Positions 8,518 through 17,666 of a stretch of DNA of 64,000 nucleotides are shown here, piece after piece. The DNA comes from Methylosinus sp. H3A (lineage in GTDB: Bacteria; Pseudomonadota; Alphaproteobacteria; Rhizobiales; Beijerinckiaceae). Both the position numbers and the translations under genes were made by a program. The stretch spans positions 868,001-932,000 of the forward strand of contig NZ_JADNQW010000005.1 of NCBI RefSeq assembly GCF_015709455.1. The letters are read 5' to 3'. Under the pieces are notes generated by a model. It had not been told where the DNA came from, made no database searches, and was given only the letters and a program-made list of their open reading frames with translations. The first letter of the stretch is position 1, and each line of letters begins with the position of its first letter.

Positions 8518-8542
8518 CATTATGTATCGCCGCAACATAACG
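8518..8542. promoter_or_regulatory. ModE-like operator over the start codon
   Basis: Inverted repeat CATTATGT (8518-8525), 9-base spacer, ACATAACG (8535-8542), with one mismatch between arms. This resembles known ModE boxes of the CGTTATAT...ACATAACG kind in enterobacteria. It overlaps the expected transcription start and ATG of the first operon gene, a position suited to repression. The modE gene ends 105 bp upstream. Confidence 0.55.
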
Positions 8543-9868
8543 AATCGGATCGCCCTCCGCCCCAGCCGACGCAGCGTCGTCGCGGCCATCCCATCTGCGC
8601 TCGGCGTCGCCCTGCTCGGCCGGCCGGCGCGGGCCGCGGACGAGCGCCTCATCGTCGTCACCTCTTTCCCGGAAGAGCTGACGACACGCTATGAATCCGA
8701 GTTCGAGAAGCTCCATCCGGGCGTTCACGTCCAATTCGTCTGGAAGCAGTCGCGCGACGCGCTCGCCCTGCTGAGCGAGAAGGACCAGGGCGGCGCCGAC
8801 GTCTATTGGGCCCCCGCTCTCGGAAACTTCCCTATATTGCGCGACCGCGGCGCGTTCCAGAAATTCTCGGTCGACCGGGCGGCGCTACCGGGCCGGCTCG
8901 GCGGGCAAATCCTATCGGACCCGAATGGGCTGTTCGAGGCTTATGACGTCGCCGGCTATGGGATCGTGGTCGACCCGGCCGCGCTCGCGCGCGATGGGCT
9001 GAAGCCGCCCAAGAGCTGGAGCGACCTCGCCTCCCCTGCCTATGCCGGCCGCATCGTCATGCCGATTCCGGCCAAGGTCGGTTTTTCTCCAGCGCTTTAT
9101 GACATCATTCTGCAGTCGGAGGGCTGGGAGCGCGGCTGGGCGCTGCTGGCCGAAATCGCCGGCGGCGCGGAGCTGCTCGGCTCGGGCGCCGGTCCGACCG
9201 CGACCGTCAAGGAGGGGCGCGCGGCGCTCGGCCTGACGATCGATTTCTTCGCCTTCAACGCCCTGGCCAATGGCGAGTCGATCGCCTTCGTCTATCCCGA
9301 GAAGACCGCCTTTCTGCCCGCCCATATCGCCGTCACGGCAGGCGCGCAGCGCTTCGCGGCGGCCAAGGCCTTCGTCGATTTCGCGCTCTCTTCCAAGGGT
9401 CAGAAGCTGATGATGGAGGCCGACAGCAGCCGCCATCCGGCGCGGCCCGACGCCTATGCCGGCAAGCCGGCGGCGGTCGTCGACCCCTTCGCTCTGCCGC
9501 CGGGGACATTCTACCCTTATGACGCCGAGATCGGCCGGCGTCGGCCCGGCGCCGTCAGCGTGCTGTTCGATCTCGCCATCACGGAGCGCCATGGCGAGAC
9601 GCAGCGCCTTTGGCGCGCCATCCACGCCGTCGAGGCGCGGCTCGCCGCCGCCCCCGACGCAGCTGGAAGCGCCGCCGTCGCCAGGGCGCGCAAGCTCGCC
9701 GGATTCACGCCTATTTCCGAGGCGCAGGCGAAAGATTCCGCATTTCTCGATCGTTTTTCCAACCGCAAGCTGGAGGACGGCGATCTCGCCGCCCGCTGGC
9801 GCGCAGAAATTTCATCGGCCCGAGCCGAGGCGCTGAGCCTCGTCGCTTCCGCCGAGCCGCGTCTGTGA
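8522..9868 (+). CDS. Periplasmic substrate-binding protein (Fe3+/polyamine-type) with C-terminal extension
   Basis: 448 residues with an N-terminal export signal ending GRPARAADE; twin arginines (SRRSVVAAIPS) suggest possible Tat export. Residues about 40-320 form a class II periplasmic binding fold of the type found in ferric-iron, polyamine and thiosulfate binding proteins: LIVVTSFPEELTTRYESEFE, ADVYWAPALGNF, YGIVVDPAAL, PKSWSDLASPAYAGRIVMP. Residues about 330-448 are an extra helical domain not usual in this family. There is no ABC permease or ATPase here; the next genes are a di-haem protein (GTGA overlap) and a TonB receptor. The ATG at 8522 is the only plausible start and has no Shine-Dalgarno sequence. 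Ligand unknown; control by ModE would suggest molybdate, tungstate or a chelate. Confidence 0.78.
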   Translation: MYRRNITNRIALRPSRRSVVAAIPSALGVALLGRPARAADERLIVVTSFPEELTTRYESEFEKLHPGVHVQFVWKQSRDALALLSEKDQGGADVYWAPALGNFPILRDRGAFQKFSVDRAALPGRLGGQILSDPNGLFEAYDVAGYGIVVDPAALARDGLKPPKSWSDLASPAYAGRIVMPIPAKVGFSPALYDIILQSEGWERGWALLAEIAGGAELLGSGAGPTATVKEGRAALGLTIDFFAFNALANGESIAFVYPEKTAFLPAHIAVTAGAQRFAAAKAFVDFALSSKGQKLMMEADSSRHPARPDAYAGKPAAVVDPFALPPGTFYPYDAEIGRRRPGAVSVLFDLAITERHGETQRLWRAIHAVEARLAAAPDAAGSAAVARARKLAGFTPISEAQAKDSAFLDRFSNRKLEDGDLAARWRAEISSARAEALSLVASAEPRL

Positions 9869-11184
9869 GGCGGCGGCTTCTCCTTCCATTGGCGCTGATC
9901 TTTCTGTCCGCCGGCGCGCCCTATGAAAACGCCAAGCTCGATGGCGACTCCTTCTTCCGGCCGCTCGCCGGGCTGGACGAGAGCTTTTTGCGCGCCTTTC
10001 GGCAGGGAAATGCGCTGTTCCGCCAGGCCTGGGTGATCGGCCCCTCGCAGGACCAGACCGAGATCACCGGGCTCGGCCCGCTCTATAATCGGCTCTCCTG
10101 CATCGCCTGCCATGTGAAGAACGGCCGCGGCCCGGCGCCGGACCCGGAGAATGGCATCGCCCGCGCCATGGTGGTGCGGCTCGGCCTCCCCGGCCGCGAC
10201 GCCCATGGCGGCCCTTTGCCCCATCCCGCCTATGGCGGGCAGCTCAATCCCGAGGGCAATCCGGGCGTCGCCGGCGAGGGTCGCGCGATCGTCGAATTCG
10301 ACGAGGTCGAGACGCGTTTCGCCGATGGCGAGACCGTCTCGCTGCGCCGGCCGCGCCTTTCCTTCCGCGATCTCGCCTACGGGCCGCTCGGCGACAATGT
10401 GCGGATATCGCTGCGCAATGCGCCGCCGGTCTTCGGCCTCGGCCTGCTCGAGGCCGTGCCGGACGATGAGATAACGCGCCATGCGGTGGGCCAGAGCCGC
10501 GGCCGGCCGAACCATGTCTACGACATGGCGGCCGGCCGCATGGCGCTCGGCCGCTTCGGCCTCAAGGCCAATCAGCCGGATCTGCGGCAGCAGATCGCCA
10601 ACGCCTTCGCCGAGGATATCGGCATTTCCTCCTATCTCTTCCCCGAGCCCAATTGCACCGAGGTCGAGAAGGAATGCCACGCCGCGGCGGGATCGCAGAT
10701 CGAGCTCTCCTATGCGCGGCTCGAGGCCTCGCTCGCTTATATGCGCGGCCTCGCCGTGCCGGCCCGGCGCGATATCGACGATGCGCGCGTCACACGCGGC
10801 GAGGCGCTGTTCCGCGATATCGGCTGCGCCTCCTGCCATCGCGAGACGATGAAGCTCGGCCCGGTCGGTTTCGCGCCGTGGCTCAGCGGGACGGAGATTC
10901 ATCCCTATAGCGACCTTCTGCTGCACGACATGAGCGAAGGGCTCGCCGACGGGCGTGAGGATTTCGAAGCCGGTCCGCGCGACTGGCGCACGCCGCCGCT
11001 CTGGGGCCTCGGCCTCGCCGGCCGCTATGGAACGCCCGCGGATTTCCTCCATGACGGCCGCGCCCGCAGCGTCACCGAGGCGATCCTCTGGCACGCCGGA
11101 GAAGCGGAGTCCGCAGCGCAGCGGTTTCGCGGCCTGACGCGCGCGGAGCGCGAGGCGCTGCTCGCATTTTTGGGGTCGCTCTAA
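9865..11184 (+). CDS. Di-haem c-type cytochrome, DUF1111 (putative thiol/peroxidase-type oxidoreductase)
   Basis: About 439 residues from GTG at 9865, which overlaps the preceding stop (GTGA) and starts a good signal peptide (RRRLLLPLALIFLSAGA). Two CxxCH haem-binding motifs are present: CIACH near residue 80 and CASCH near 330, with the C-terminal TPPLWGLGLAGRYG and FLHDGRA motifs typical of DUF1111. These are periplasmic proteins distantly like MauG and di-haem peroxidases; the substrate is not established. An added insert NCTEVEKEC may form a disulfide. Its location between a binding protein and a TonB receptor suggests redox handling of the imported ligand (inference). Confidence 0.85.
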   Translation: MRRRLLLPLALIFLSAGAPYENAKLDGDSFFRPLAGLDESFLRAFRQGNALFRQAWVIGPSQDQTEITGLGPLYNRLSCIACHVKNGRGPAPDPENGIARAMVVRLGLPGRDAHGGPLPHPAYGGQLNPEGNPGVAGEGRAIVEFDEVETRFADGETVSLRRPRLSFRDLAYGPLGDNVRISLRNAPPVFGLGLLEAVPDDEITRHAVGQSRGRPNHVYDMAAGRMALGRFGLKANQPDLRQQIANAFAEDIGISSYLFPEPNCTEVEKECHAAAGSQIELSYARLEASLAYMRGLAVPARRDIDDARVTRGEALFRDIGCASCHRETMKLGPVGFAPWLSGTEIHPYSDLLLHDMSEGLADGREDFEAGPRDWRTPPLWGLGLAGRYGTPADFLHDGRARSVTEAILWHAGEAESAAQRFRGLTRAEREALLAFLGSL

Positions 11185-11216
11185 TGCGATCGCACACATC
11201 ACGAGACGCTGCGGCC

Positions 11217-11400
11217 GTCATGGCCGGGCTTGTCCCGGCCATGACGTCGCGGGGAGGAGGACGATGCGGGCATTCGATAGCCCGCTTTGCGGGAGAGGGA
11301 GACGGCCGGCGCATCGCGAAATTTCGATGAAGCTCGGAATCTGCCCCCTATCCCGCGAAGCGGGGGAGGGCTGGGGAGGGGGCGTCGGGACAATGTGGGC
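11217..11400. repeat. Dispersed palindromic repeat cluster, copy 1
   Basis: Begins with a 12-bp-arm palindrome, GTCATGGCCGGG / CCCGGCCATGAC with loop CTTGT (11217-11245), identical to that at 36030-36058. It is followed by a second element (about 11275-11395) ending AGGGCTGGGGAGGGG, related to 35891-36093 and 38575-38695. It fills the gap between the di-haem gene and the TonB receptor gene and may act as an RNA hairpin there. Confidence 0.75.
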
Positions 11401-11416
11401 AATCGGGGGAAGAACC

Positions 11417-13546
11417 ATGAAACCAAGCAAACTCACGCCCTTCGGCGCCGCCAGCGTCGTCGCGCTTCTCGGGAGCGGCGCGGCGCTGGCCGCAGAGCAG
11501 CCGCAGCCCTTCGATCTCGGCGAAATCCATGTCGGCGCAGAGCGCAAGAGCGCCTCGCCCGACAAGAAAAAGGACGACGCCCCGGCGCCCGCGCAGCACA
11601 CGGATTCCTATGGCGGCGTCACCATCAGCAATCGCCAGAACGAGACGTTCCAGCGCGATTCGCTCGATCGCGCCGTCAATCTCGCGGCCGGCGTCGTCAG
11701 CAATTCGACCGGCGGCACGCGCAATGAGCAGAACATCTATGTGCGCGGCTTCGACCGCTGGCAGGTTCCGCTCACCATAGACGGCGTGCGCGTCTATCTG
11801 CCGGCCGACAATCGTCTCGATTTCGCGCGGTTCCTGACACCGGACATCGCCTCTGTGCAGATCGCCAAGGGCTATGTCTCCGTGCTGGACGGGCCGGGCG
11901 GCATGGGCGGCCAGATCAATCTCGTCTCGCGCAAGCCGACGAAGGAGATAGAGGGCGAGCTGCGCACCGGCCTCGAATTCGGCCGCGACGGCAGCTATGA
12001 AGGCATAAAGACCTATGGCCTGCTCGGCACGAAGCAGGAGAATTATTATCTGCAGCTCAGCGGCGCCTGGCGCGATCTGCGCGGCTGGATGCTGCCCGAG
12101 AGCTATACGCCGACCAATAATCAGGGCGATGGCTTCCGTGGCAATTCGGCGACCTATGATTGGAGCCTCAACGCCAAGGCCGGCTTCACGCCCAACGCCA
12201 CCGACGAATATTCGCTGAGCTTCATCCGTCAGGACGGCAAGAAAGGCGCGCCCTTCCACACCACCGACGGGCTGAACAGCCAGCGCTACTGGCGCTGGCC
12301 CTATTGGCGCGTGCAGAACCTCTATTTTCTGTCGAACACCAAGATCGGCGATTCGTCCTATGTGAAGACCAAGGCCTATTGGAGCAAGTTCGACAACGAC
12401 CTCTTCTCCTACAACGACCCCTTCCTCGCCTATCAATCCTCGGCCAAGGCCTTCCGCAGCTATTATCAGGACTACGCGCTCGGCGCCGATATAGAGGTGG
12501 GGCATGATTTCGGCGAGGTCGACACGCTGAAGATCGCCGGCCACTACCGTTTCGACGAGCACGCCACCTGGCAGGAATATTACGGCGTCAATGTCGCCAA
12601 TAAATCGACTGGATGCGTCATAAACGTCATCTGCTTCACCCAGCCGATCGTCTACACGCAGGAAGACACTTATTCGATCGCTATCGAGAACACCTTTCAT
12701 CCGACCAAGGATATCGATCTCGTCGGCGGCTTCGCCTATGACTGGCGCCATCTGCGCAAGGCGGAGGATTTCGTCTTCAACACGGGCGTCATGGGCTATC
12801 AGCTGCGGGATGCGCAGGCGCCCAATTTCCAGGGCGCGGCGATCTGGCGCTACAGCGACACGAACAAAATCTATTTCAACGTCTCCGACCGCGAGCGCTT
12901 CCCCACCATCTTCGAGCGTTTCAGCTCGCGTTTCGGCGGCGCCACCTCCAACCCGGGGCTGATGCCCGAGCGCGCGATCAATTTCGATCTCGGCTGGGCG
13001 AGCGAATTCGCGCCGGGCAGCCGCATTCAATTGGACGCCTTCCACTCGATCGTTCGCAATCTGATCCAATCCGTGCCCGCGCCCGCCTATGGCGCGAGCG
13101 TCACCCAGAGCCAGAATGTCGGCGACGCCAGCTTCTGGGGCGGGGAAGTCTCGGTCGACTATCGCGTCGCCGACGAACTTTCGCTCGGCGGCAATCTGAC
13201 GCTGATGCGCCGCTCGGTCTATGCGCCTTACATCCTCAACTTCCAGCCGACCGGCGTGCCGGACGGCAAAATGTTCCTCTACGCCGGCTGGCGGCCGCTC
13301 GAGGGGCTGACGCTGACGCCCAATGTCGAAATGAACAGCAATCGCTGGACCTCGAACACGGCGGGGACGATCTATTATCGGACCGGCGCCTATTTCCTGG
13401 CCAATTTCTCGGCCGAATATCAGCTTCACCCCAATTTCAAGCTGGAAGGCGGCGTGCGCAACATGTTCGACACGGCCTATACTTTCACCGACGGCTATCC
13501 CGAGGCCGGGCGGAGCTTCTTTTTGGGCGCCAAGGCGACCTTCTGA
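11417..13546 (+). CDS. TonB-dependent outer-membrane receptor
   Basis: 709 residues. The signal peptide ends at SGAALAAEQ, then a TonB-box-like FDLGEIHVGAE. The plug domain (about 50-170) has DSLDRAVNLAAGVV, NIYVRGFDRWQVPLTIDGVR and GPGGMGGQINLVSRKP; the 22-strand barrel ends in FFLGAKATF with terminal Phe. ATG at 11417 is chosen because GGGGGAAG precedes it. There is no N-terminal FecA-type signalling domain and no FecI/FecR nearby, so control is probably by another regulator such as the upstream ModE. Likely imports a metal complex together with the binding protein of the same cluster; the ligand is unknown. A 232-bp repeat-containing gap separates it from the di-haem gene, so cotranscription is probable but not certain. 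Confidence 0.9.
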   Translation: MKPSKLTPFGAASVVALLGSGAALAAEQPQPFDLGEIHVGAERKSASPDKKKDDAPAPAQHTDSYGGVTISNRQNETFQRDSLDRAVNLAAGVVSNSTGGTRNEQNIYVRGFDRWQVPLTIDGVRVYLPADNRLDFARFLTPDIASVQIAKGYVSVLDGPGGMGGQINLVSRKPTKEIEGELRTGLEFGRDGSYEGIKTYGLLGTKQENYYLQLSGAWRDLRGWMLPESYTPTNNQGDGFRGNSATYDWSLNAKAGFTPNATDEYSLSFIRQDGKKGAPFHTTDGLNSQRYWRWPYWRVQNLYFLSNTKIGDSSYVKTKAYWSKFDNDLFSYNDPFLAYQSSAKAFRSYYQDYALGADIEVGHDFGEVDTLKIAGHYRFDEHATWQEYYGVNVANKSTGCVINVICFTQPIVYTQEDTYSIAIENTFHPTKDIDLVGGFAYDWRHLRKAEDFVFNTGVMGYQLRDAQAPNFQGAAIWRYSDTNKIYFNVSDRERFPTIFERFSSRFGGATSNPGLMPERAINFDLGWASEFAPGSRIQLDAFHSIVRNLIQSVPAPAYGASVTQSQNVGDASFWGGEVSVDYRVADELSLGGNLTLMRRSVYAPYILNFQPTGVPDGKMFLYAGWRPLEGLTLTPNVEMNSNRWTSNTAGTIYYRTGAYFLANFSAEYQLHPNFKLEGGVRNMFDTAYTFTDGYPEAGRSFFLGAKATF

Positions 13547-13645
13547 GGCAGTTGACGCCGGGGCCGACTCTCGGCCCCGGCCCTCCCCGCAGCGACGCTT
13601 TGCAAGCGGACGCGGCGCGGCTACCAATGGGGCAAAGGGACGCGG

Positions 13646-14407
13646 GTGATTCGTTTCGCCGACGTTCCCGCTTCGGCCGGTGCCTACAGCGCTCCGGCGG
13701 CTCCTTCGGATGGCCTCATGACCAAATTCGCGCTCGACTCCCTCGATCTCGCCGCGCTTCTCTCCTCCCGCGTCTGCCATGACGTGATCTCGCCCGTCGG
13801 CGCGATCGTCAACGGGCTCGAGGTGCTCGAGGAGGAGAAGGACGCCGAGATGCGCGGCCATGCGCTGGCGCTCATCAAATCGAGCGCGGCGGAGGCCTCC
13901 GCCCGGCTGCAATTCTGCCGACTCGCCTTCGGCGCCGCCGGCTCCAAGGGCGCCGAGATCGACACCGGCGACGCCGAGCATGTGACGCGCCAATTGCTCG
14001 CCGACGAGCGCACCAAGCTCGAATGGAGCGTGCCGCGCGTGCTGATGTCGAAGAACAAAGTGAAGCTGCTGCTCAATCTCTGCCTGATCGCCGATGCGGC
14101 GATTCCGCGCGGCGGCGTGATCTCCGTCGCTTCGACCGGCTCTGGCGACGAGATCGCCTTCACCCTCGACGCCAAAGGCGTGAACGCCCGCATCGCCGCG
14201 GCGATTCCCGGCCTGCTGGCCGGCGAGCCGGAAGAAGGCGTCGTCGACGCGCGCGCCATTCAGGCCTATTACGCCGGCCTCGTCGCCAAAGCGAGCGGGC
14301 TCGATGTCGTGATCTCCGCCCAGCCGGAACATGTGACGATCACCGCCCGGCCGGCCGCCGCGGAGCCGGCGCAAGAGATCGAGACGCAGACGGCGATCGA
14401 AGCCTGA
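13646..14407 (+). CDS. chpT: Histidine phosphotransferase ChpT
   Basis: 253 residues. In alphaproteobacteria ChpT carries phosphate from CckA to CtrA and CpdR. The dimerisation/Hpt helix contains LLSSRVCHDVISPVGAIVNG; the phosphorylated residue would be His45 in this numbering. A degenerate, non-ATP-binding Bergerat-like domain follows (KVKLLLNLCLIADAAIPRGG). GTG at 13646 has AAAGGGA 7 bases upstream; ATG at 13718 is the alternative, giving a protein closer to the usual length. Its substrate gene ctrA is 5 kb downstream, with a chemotaxis-like operon in between. Confidence 0.88.
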   Translation: MIRFADVPASAGAYSAPAAPSDGLMTKFALDSLDLAALLSSRVCHDVISPVGAIVNGLEVLEEEKDAEMRGHALALIKSSAAEASARLQFCRLAFGAAGSKGAEIDTGDAEHVTRQLLADERTKLEWSVPRVLMSKNKVKLLLNLCLIADAAIPRGGVISVASTGSGDEIAFTLDAKGVNARIAAAIPGLLAGEPEEGVVDARAIQAYYAGLVAKASGLDVVISAQPEHVTITARPAAAEPAQEIETQTAIEA

Positions 14408-14511
14408 GACGAAGGCGCGCCGCCGATTCGGCGCGTTCCCGTCGACGATCGCCGCAGCGGGCCGAGCTCGAGCGAGGGAATTTCAGTTCTCTTAACCAGA
14501 ATGCGTCAAGA

Positions 14512-17124
14512 ATGGCGTCGACGCCGCGCGAGCGGCCCGAGACAAACGACGCCATGGACGAACTTCTCAACGATTTCCTCGTCGAGACCGCCGAGCACAT
14601 AGACTCGGCGACGATGGAGCTCGTCTGTCTCGAGAAGGATCCGGGCGATCAGGCGCTCATCGCCAGCCTGTTCCGGCATATTCACACGATCAAAGGCACC
14701 AGCGGCTTTTTGAAGCTGCCGCGCGTCGGCCGGCTGACCCATTCGGCCGAGGCGCTCATCGGCGCGCTGCGCGACGGCGCGCCGGTCCGCGCCATCCATA
14801 TCACGCTGATCTTCGCCGCCGTGGACCGGCTGAAGGACATTCTCGCCGAGATGGGCCGCGCCGAGGAGGAGCCGCCGGGCGACGACGAAGAGCTCGTCGC
14901 CGCCATGGAGGAAGCGACACGACGCGCGCGCCTCGGCGAGGACGAGCCGCAGCCCGATGTCGCGGAGACGGAAACCGCCGCTCCCCTCACTCCCGTGTCG
15001 CGGGCCGCCCCGGCGCCGGGCGACGGGCATGCCTCCGGCGTCGCCCATATCGGCGAGACGGTGCGCGTCTCGGTCAATGTGCTGGATCGGCTGATGGGCA
15101 TCGTCTCCGAGCTCGTCTCGACCCGCAATCGGCTGCTCGAATTGTCGGGCGCCTGGGGCGGCGGCGACGAGGCCATGACCAGCACGGTGCAGACGCTCTC
15201 CAACATCACCAGCGACCTGCAGGATGCGGTGATGAGCGCGCGAATGCAGCCGGTCGGACGGCTGTTCTCGACGCTGCCGCGGCTGGTGCGCGATCTCGCC
15301 CATGATCTCGGCAAGAAGATCGTCATCACGACGGAAGGCTCCGACACCGAGCTCGACCGGCAGGTGATCGAGCTCATTCGCGCGCCGCTGACGCATATCA
15401 TCCGCAATTGCGCCGATCACGGCATCGAGCCGCCCGCCGAGCGCGCGCGCATCGGCAAGAGCGAGACGGGCGTCATCACCGTGCGCGCGGCCTATGACGC
15501 CGGCCAGATCATCATCGACATCGCCGACGACGGCCGCGGGCTCGACGTCGCGCGCATCCACGCCAAGGCCTTGGCCGTAGGGCTCGTCTCCGAGCCGGAT
15601 ATTTCCAAATTCACCGACAGCGAGCTGTTCGAATTCGCCTTTGCGCCCGGCTTCTCGACCGCGGACGGCGTCACCAAAGTATCCGGCCGCGGGGTCGGCA
15701 TGGATGTGGTGCGCGAGAATATTCAATCGATCGGCGGCTCCGTCTCGCTGAGCTCGCGCTTCGGCCGGGGCGCCAGCGTGACGCTGCGCATTCCGTTGAC
15801 GCTGGCCATCACGCCAGCGCTGATTCTGTCGAGCAATGGCTCACGATTCGCCATTCCGCAGATGACCGTCGTCGAGCTCGTCGGGGTCGGCCGCGGCTTC
15901 GAGCACACGATCCAATATATTCACGACGCTCCGGTGCTGCGCCTGCGCAATGACGTGCTGTTCCTGCTCGATCTCGCCGCGACGCTGGGCCTCGGCCGCC
16001 CGGCGGAGGACGAGGAGGAGACGCGCGACGGCTTCGTCGTCGTGCTGCGCGTCGGCAGCGCGCGTTTCGGCCTGCTGGTCGAGATGATCGCCGATGTGCA
16101 GGAGGTCGTCATCGAGCCTCTGGTGAGCGCGCTGGCGCGGCTCGGCGTTTTTTCCGGTCAGACGATCCTCGGCGACGGATCGGTGGTGCTCATTCTCGAT
16201 CCGGCCGCGCTGCTCGAGCATGCCGGGCTGCAGCGGCTCGCCGAACGGCCGGCCGAAGCGACGACGCCGGAGGTTTTCGTTCCGCGCGCGGAAAAGACGC
16301 GCATCATCCTCGTCAAGGCGGGCCCCGGCCCGTTGAAGGCTCTGCCGCTGTCGCTCGTGCTGCGCATAGAGGACGTGCCGCGCGAGCGGCTGATCGCCTC
16401 GGATGGGGCCTTCGTCATGGCCTATCGCGACAGCCTTCTGCCGATTATTCCGGCGACGGCGGACATGTCGCTCGACCGGCCCTCCTGCCCGATACTCGTG
16501 CTGTCGGGGGCGGGCCAGTCCATGGGTCTGCTGGTCGAGGACATCGTCGACGTCACCGACGAAATATTGGATCTGCAGAAAGAGAGCAGCTCGGCGCATA
16601 TCCTCGGCTCGATCCAGCTCGGCGGCGAGATCGTCGAATTCCTCGACGCCACTTATTTCATGCGCATCGCCTGCCCCGCCGCTCTGGCGCGCGGCGTCAA
16701 CAAGCGGCACCGCATCCTGCTCGTCGACGACAAGGCGTTCTTCCGCGACATGCTGGCGCCCATCCTCGGCTCCGCGGGCTATGACGTGACGACCGCCGCC
16801 TCGGCGCCGGAGGCTCTGTCCTTCCTGCGCAAGGGACTCTCCGTCGAGGCCGTGGTGACGGATACCGACATGCCGGAGATGGACGGCTATAGTTTCGCCC
16901 GCGCGCTGCACGCTTTGCCCGGCCTCGCCGAGCTGCCGGTGGTGGCGCTGGCCGCGCAGGCGGCGCCGAGCGTGCTCGCCGCCGCCAACGCCTGCGGCAT
17001 CGCCGCCGTAACCGGCAAATTCGATCGACGCGCGCTGATCGAATGCGTCGGCCGCCTGCTCGACAAGGCGGACACGGCGCCGCGCGATCTCGAATTGCGC
17101 ATCATGTCGGAGCTCGCCGCATGA
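14512..17124 (+). CDS. cheA: Hybrid chemotaxis histidine kinase CheA with C-terminal receiver
   Basis: About 870 residues. Domains in order: Hpt (15-115, FRHIHTIKGTSGF, phospho-His58), linker, dimerisation (VRVSVNVLDRLMGIVSELVS), HATPase (N box IIRNCADHGIEPPAER, G boxes DDGRGLD and GRGVGMDVV), a CheW domain (ALILSSNGSRFAIPQMTVVE onward), a second CheW-like domain (about 590-720), and a receiver (ILLVDDKAFFRDML, phospho-Asp in TDTDMPEMDG). A built-in receiver and doubled CheW region are typical of alternative or type-IV-pilus-like Che systems rather than the classical E. coli form. Its stop overlaps cheW by ATGA. The ribosome-binding site for ATG 14512 is weak and ATG at 14554 is possible. No receptor gene is present. 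Confidence 0.88.
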   Translation: MASTPRERPETNDAMDELLNDFLVETAEHIDSATMELVCLEKDPGDQALIASLFRHIHTIKGTSGFLKLPRVGRLTHSAEALIGALRDGAPVRAIHITLIFAAVDRLKDILAEMGRAEEEPPGDDEELVAAMEEATRRARLGEDEPQPDVAETETAAPLTPVSRAAPAPGDGHASGVAHIGETVRVSVNVLDRLMGIVSELVSTRNRLLELSGAWGGGDEAMTSTVQTLSNITSDLQDAVMSARMQPVGRLFSTLPRLVRDLAHDLGKKIVITTEGSDTELDRQVIELIRAPLTHIIRNCADHGIEPPAERARIGKSETGVITVRAAYDAGQIIIDIADDGRGLDVARIHAKALAVGLVSEPDISKFTDSELFEFAFAPGFSTADGVTKVSGRGVGMDVVRENIQSIGGSVSLSSRFGRGASVTLRIPLTLAITPALILSSNGSRFAIPQMTVVELVGVGRGFEHTIQYIHDAPVLRLRNDVLFLLDLAATLGLGRPAEDEEETRDGFVVVLRVGSARFGLLVEMIADVQEVVIEPLVSALARLGVFSGQTILGDGSVVLILDPAALLEHAGLQRLAERPAEATTPEVFVPRAEKTRIILVKAGPGPLKALPLSLVLRIEDVPRERLIASDGAFVMAYRDSLLPIIPATADMSLDRPSCPILVLSGAGQSMGLLVEDIVDVTDEILDLQKESSSAHILGSIQLGGEIVEFLDATYFMRIACPAALARGVNKRHRILLVDDKAFFRDMLAPILGSAGYDVTTAASAPEALSFLRKGLSVEAVVTDTDMPEMDGYSFARALHALPGLAELPVVALAAQAAPSVLAAANACGIAAVTGKFDRRALIECVGRLLDKADTAPRDLELRIMSELAA

Positions 17125-17666
17125 CGCAGCCGCAACGCGAGGCCAACGGACGGCGCCGCCCCGGCGATACGCCGAGGGTGCAGACGCGCAATTTCACCAT
17201 AAAGGTGCGTGGGCAGACCTTCGGCCTGCCCGTCGAATGCGTGAAGACGATCTTCCACGTCGATCAGGTGACGCCAGTCCCGCTCGCCCCGCGCGAGATC
17301 GCCGGCCTCGCCAATCTGCGCGGCCGCATCGTCACCACTCTGCGCCTCGATCGCTGCCTAGAGATCGACGATGGCGCCCGTCCCGACACGACTCTCGCCG
17401 TCTGCATAGAACATAATGGCGAACGCTACGCTTTGCTCATCGACGAGACCGGCGACGTCGTCACCTGCGACGAGGACGACCGCATCGGCTGCCCGACTCA
17501 TGTCGGACTGCAATTCGTCGAAACCACCAACGCCTGCTACCGCCTCGACGACGACTTTTTGCCGATCCTCGACATTGGCGCGCTGGTCAGGCGCCTGTCG
17601 AGGCCGAGCGAGAGCGGCGGACGCGACGGGCATACGAGAGACGCATCCCGAGGAGGAGACATATGA
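17121..17666 (+). CDS. cheW: CheW-like coupling protein
   Basis: 181 residues with one CheW domain (about 22-165): RNFTIKVRGQTFGLPVECVK, PREIAGLANLRGRIVTTLRL, ERYALLIDETGDVV and a terminal DDDFLPILDIGALV. It links CheA to chemoreceptors. The ATG overlaps the cheA stop by four bases and its own stop overlaps cheY the same way, so the three are translated as a coupled set. Confidence 0.9.
   Translation: MTQPQREANGRRRPGDTPRVQTRNFTIKVRGQTFGLPVECVKTIFHVDQVTPVPLAPREIAGLANLRGRIVTTLRLDRCLEIDDGARPDTTLAVCIEHNGERYALLIDETGDVVTCDEDDRIGCPTHVGLQFVETTNACYRLDDDFLPILDIGALVRRLSRPSESGGRDGHTRDASRGGDI

Noticed and set aside
9517..11202. 561-codon minus-strand open frame opposite the di-haem gene
   Set aside because: The plus strand encodes clear haem motifs, a signal peptide and an overlapping GTG start; the minus frame has none.
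11348..14374. A 1008-codon open frame on the minus strand
   Set aside because: It lies opposite the TonB receptor and chpT genes, has no recognisable domain and reflects the lack of stops in high-GC antisense DNA.
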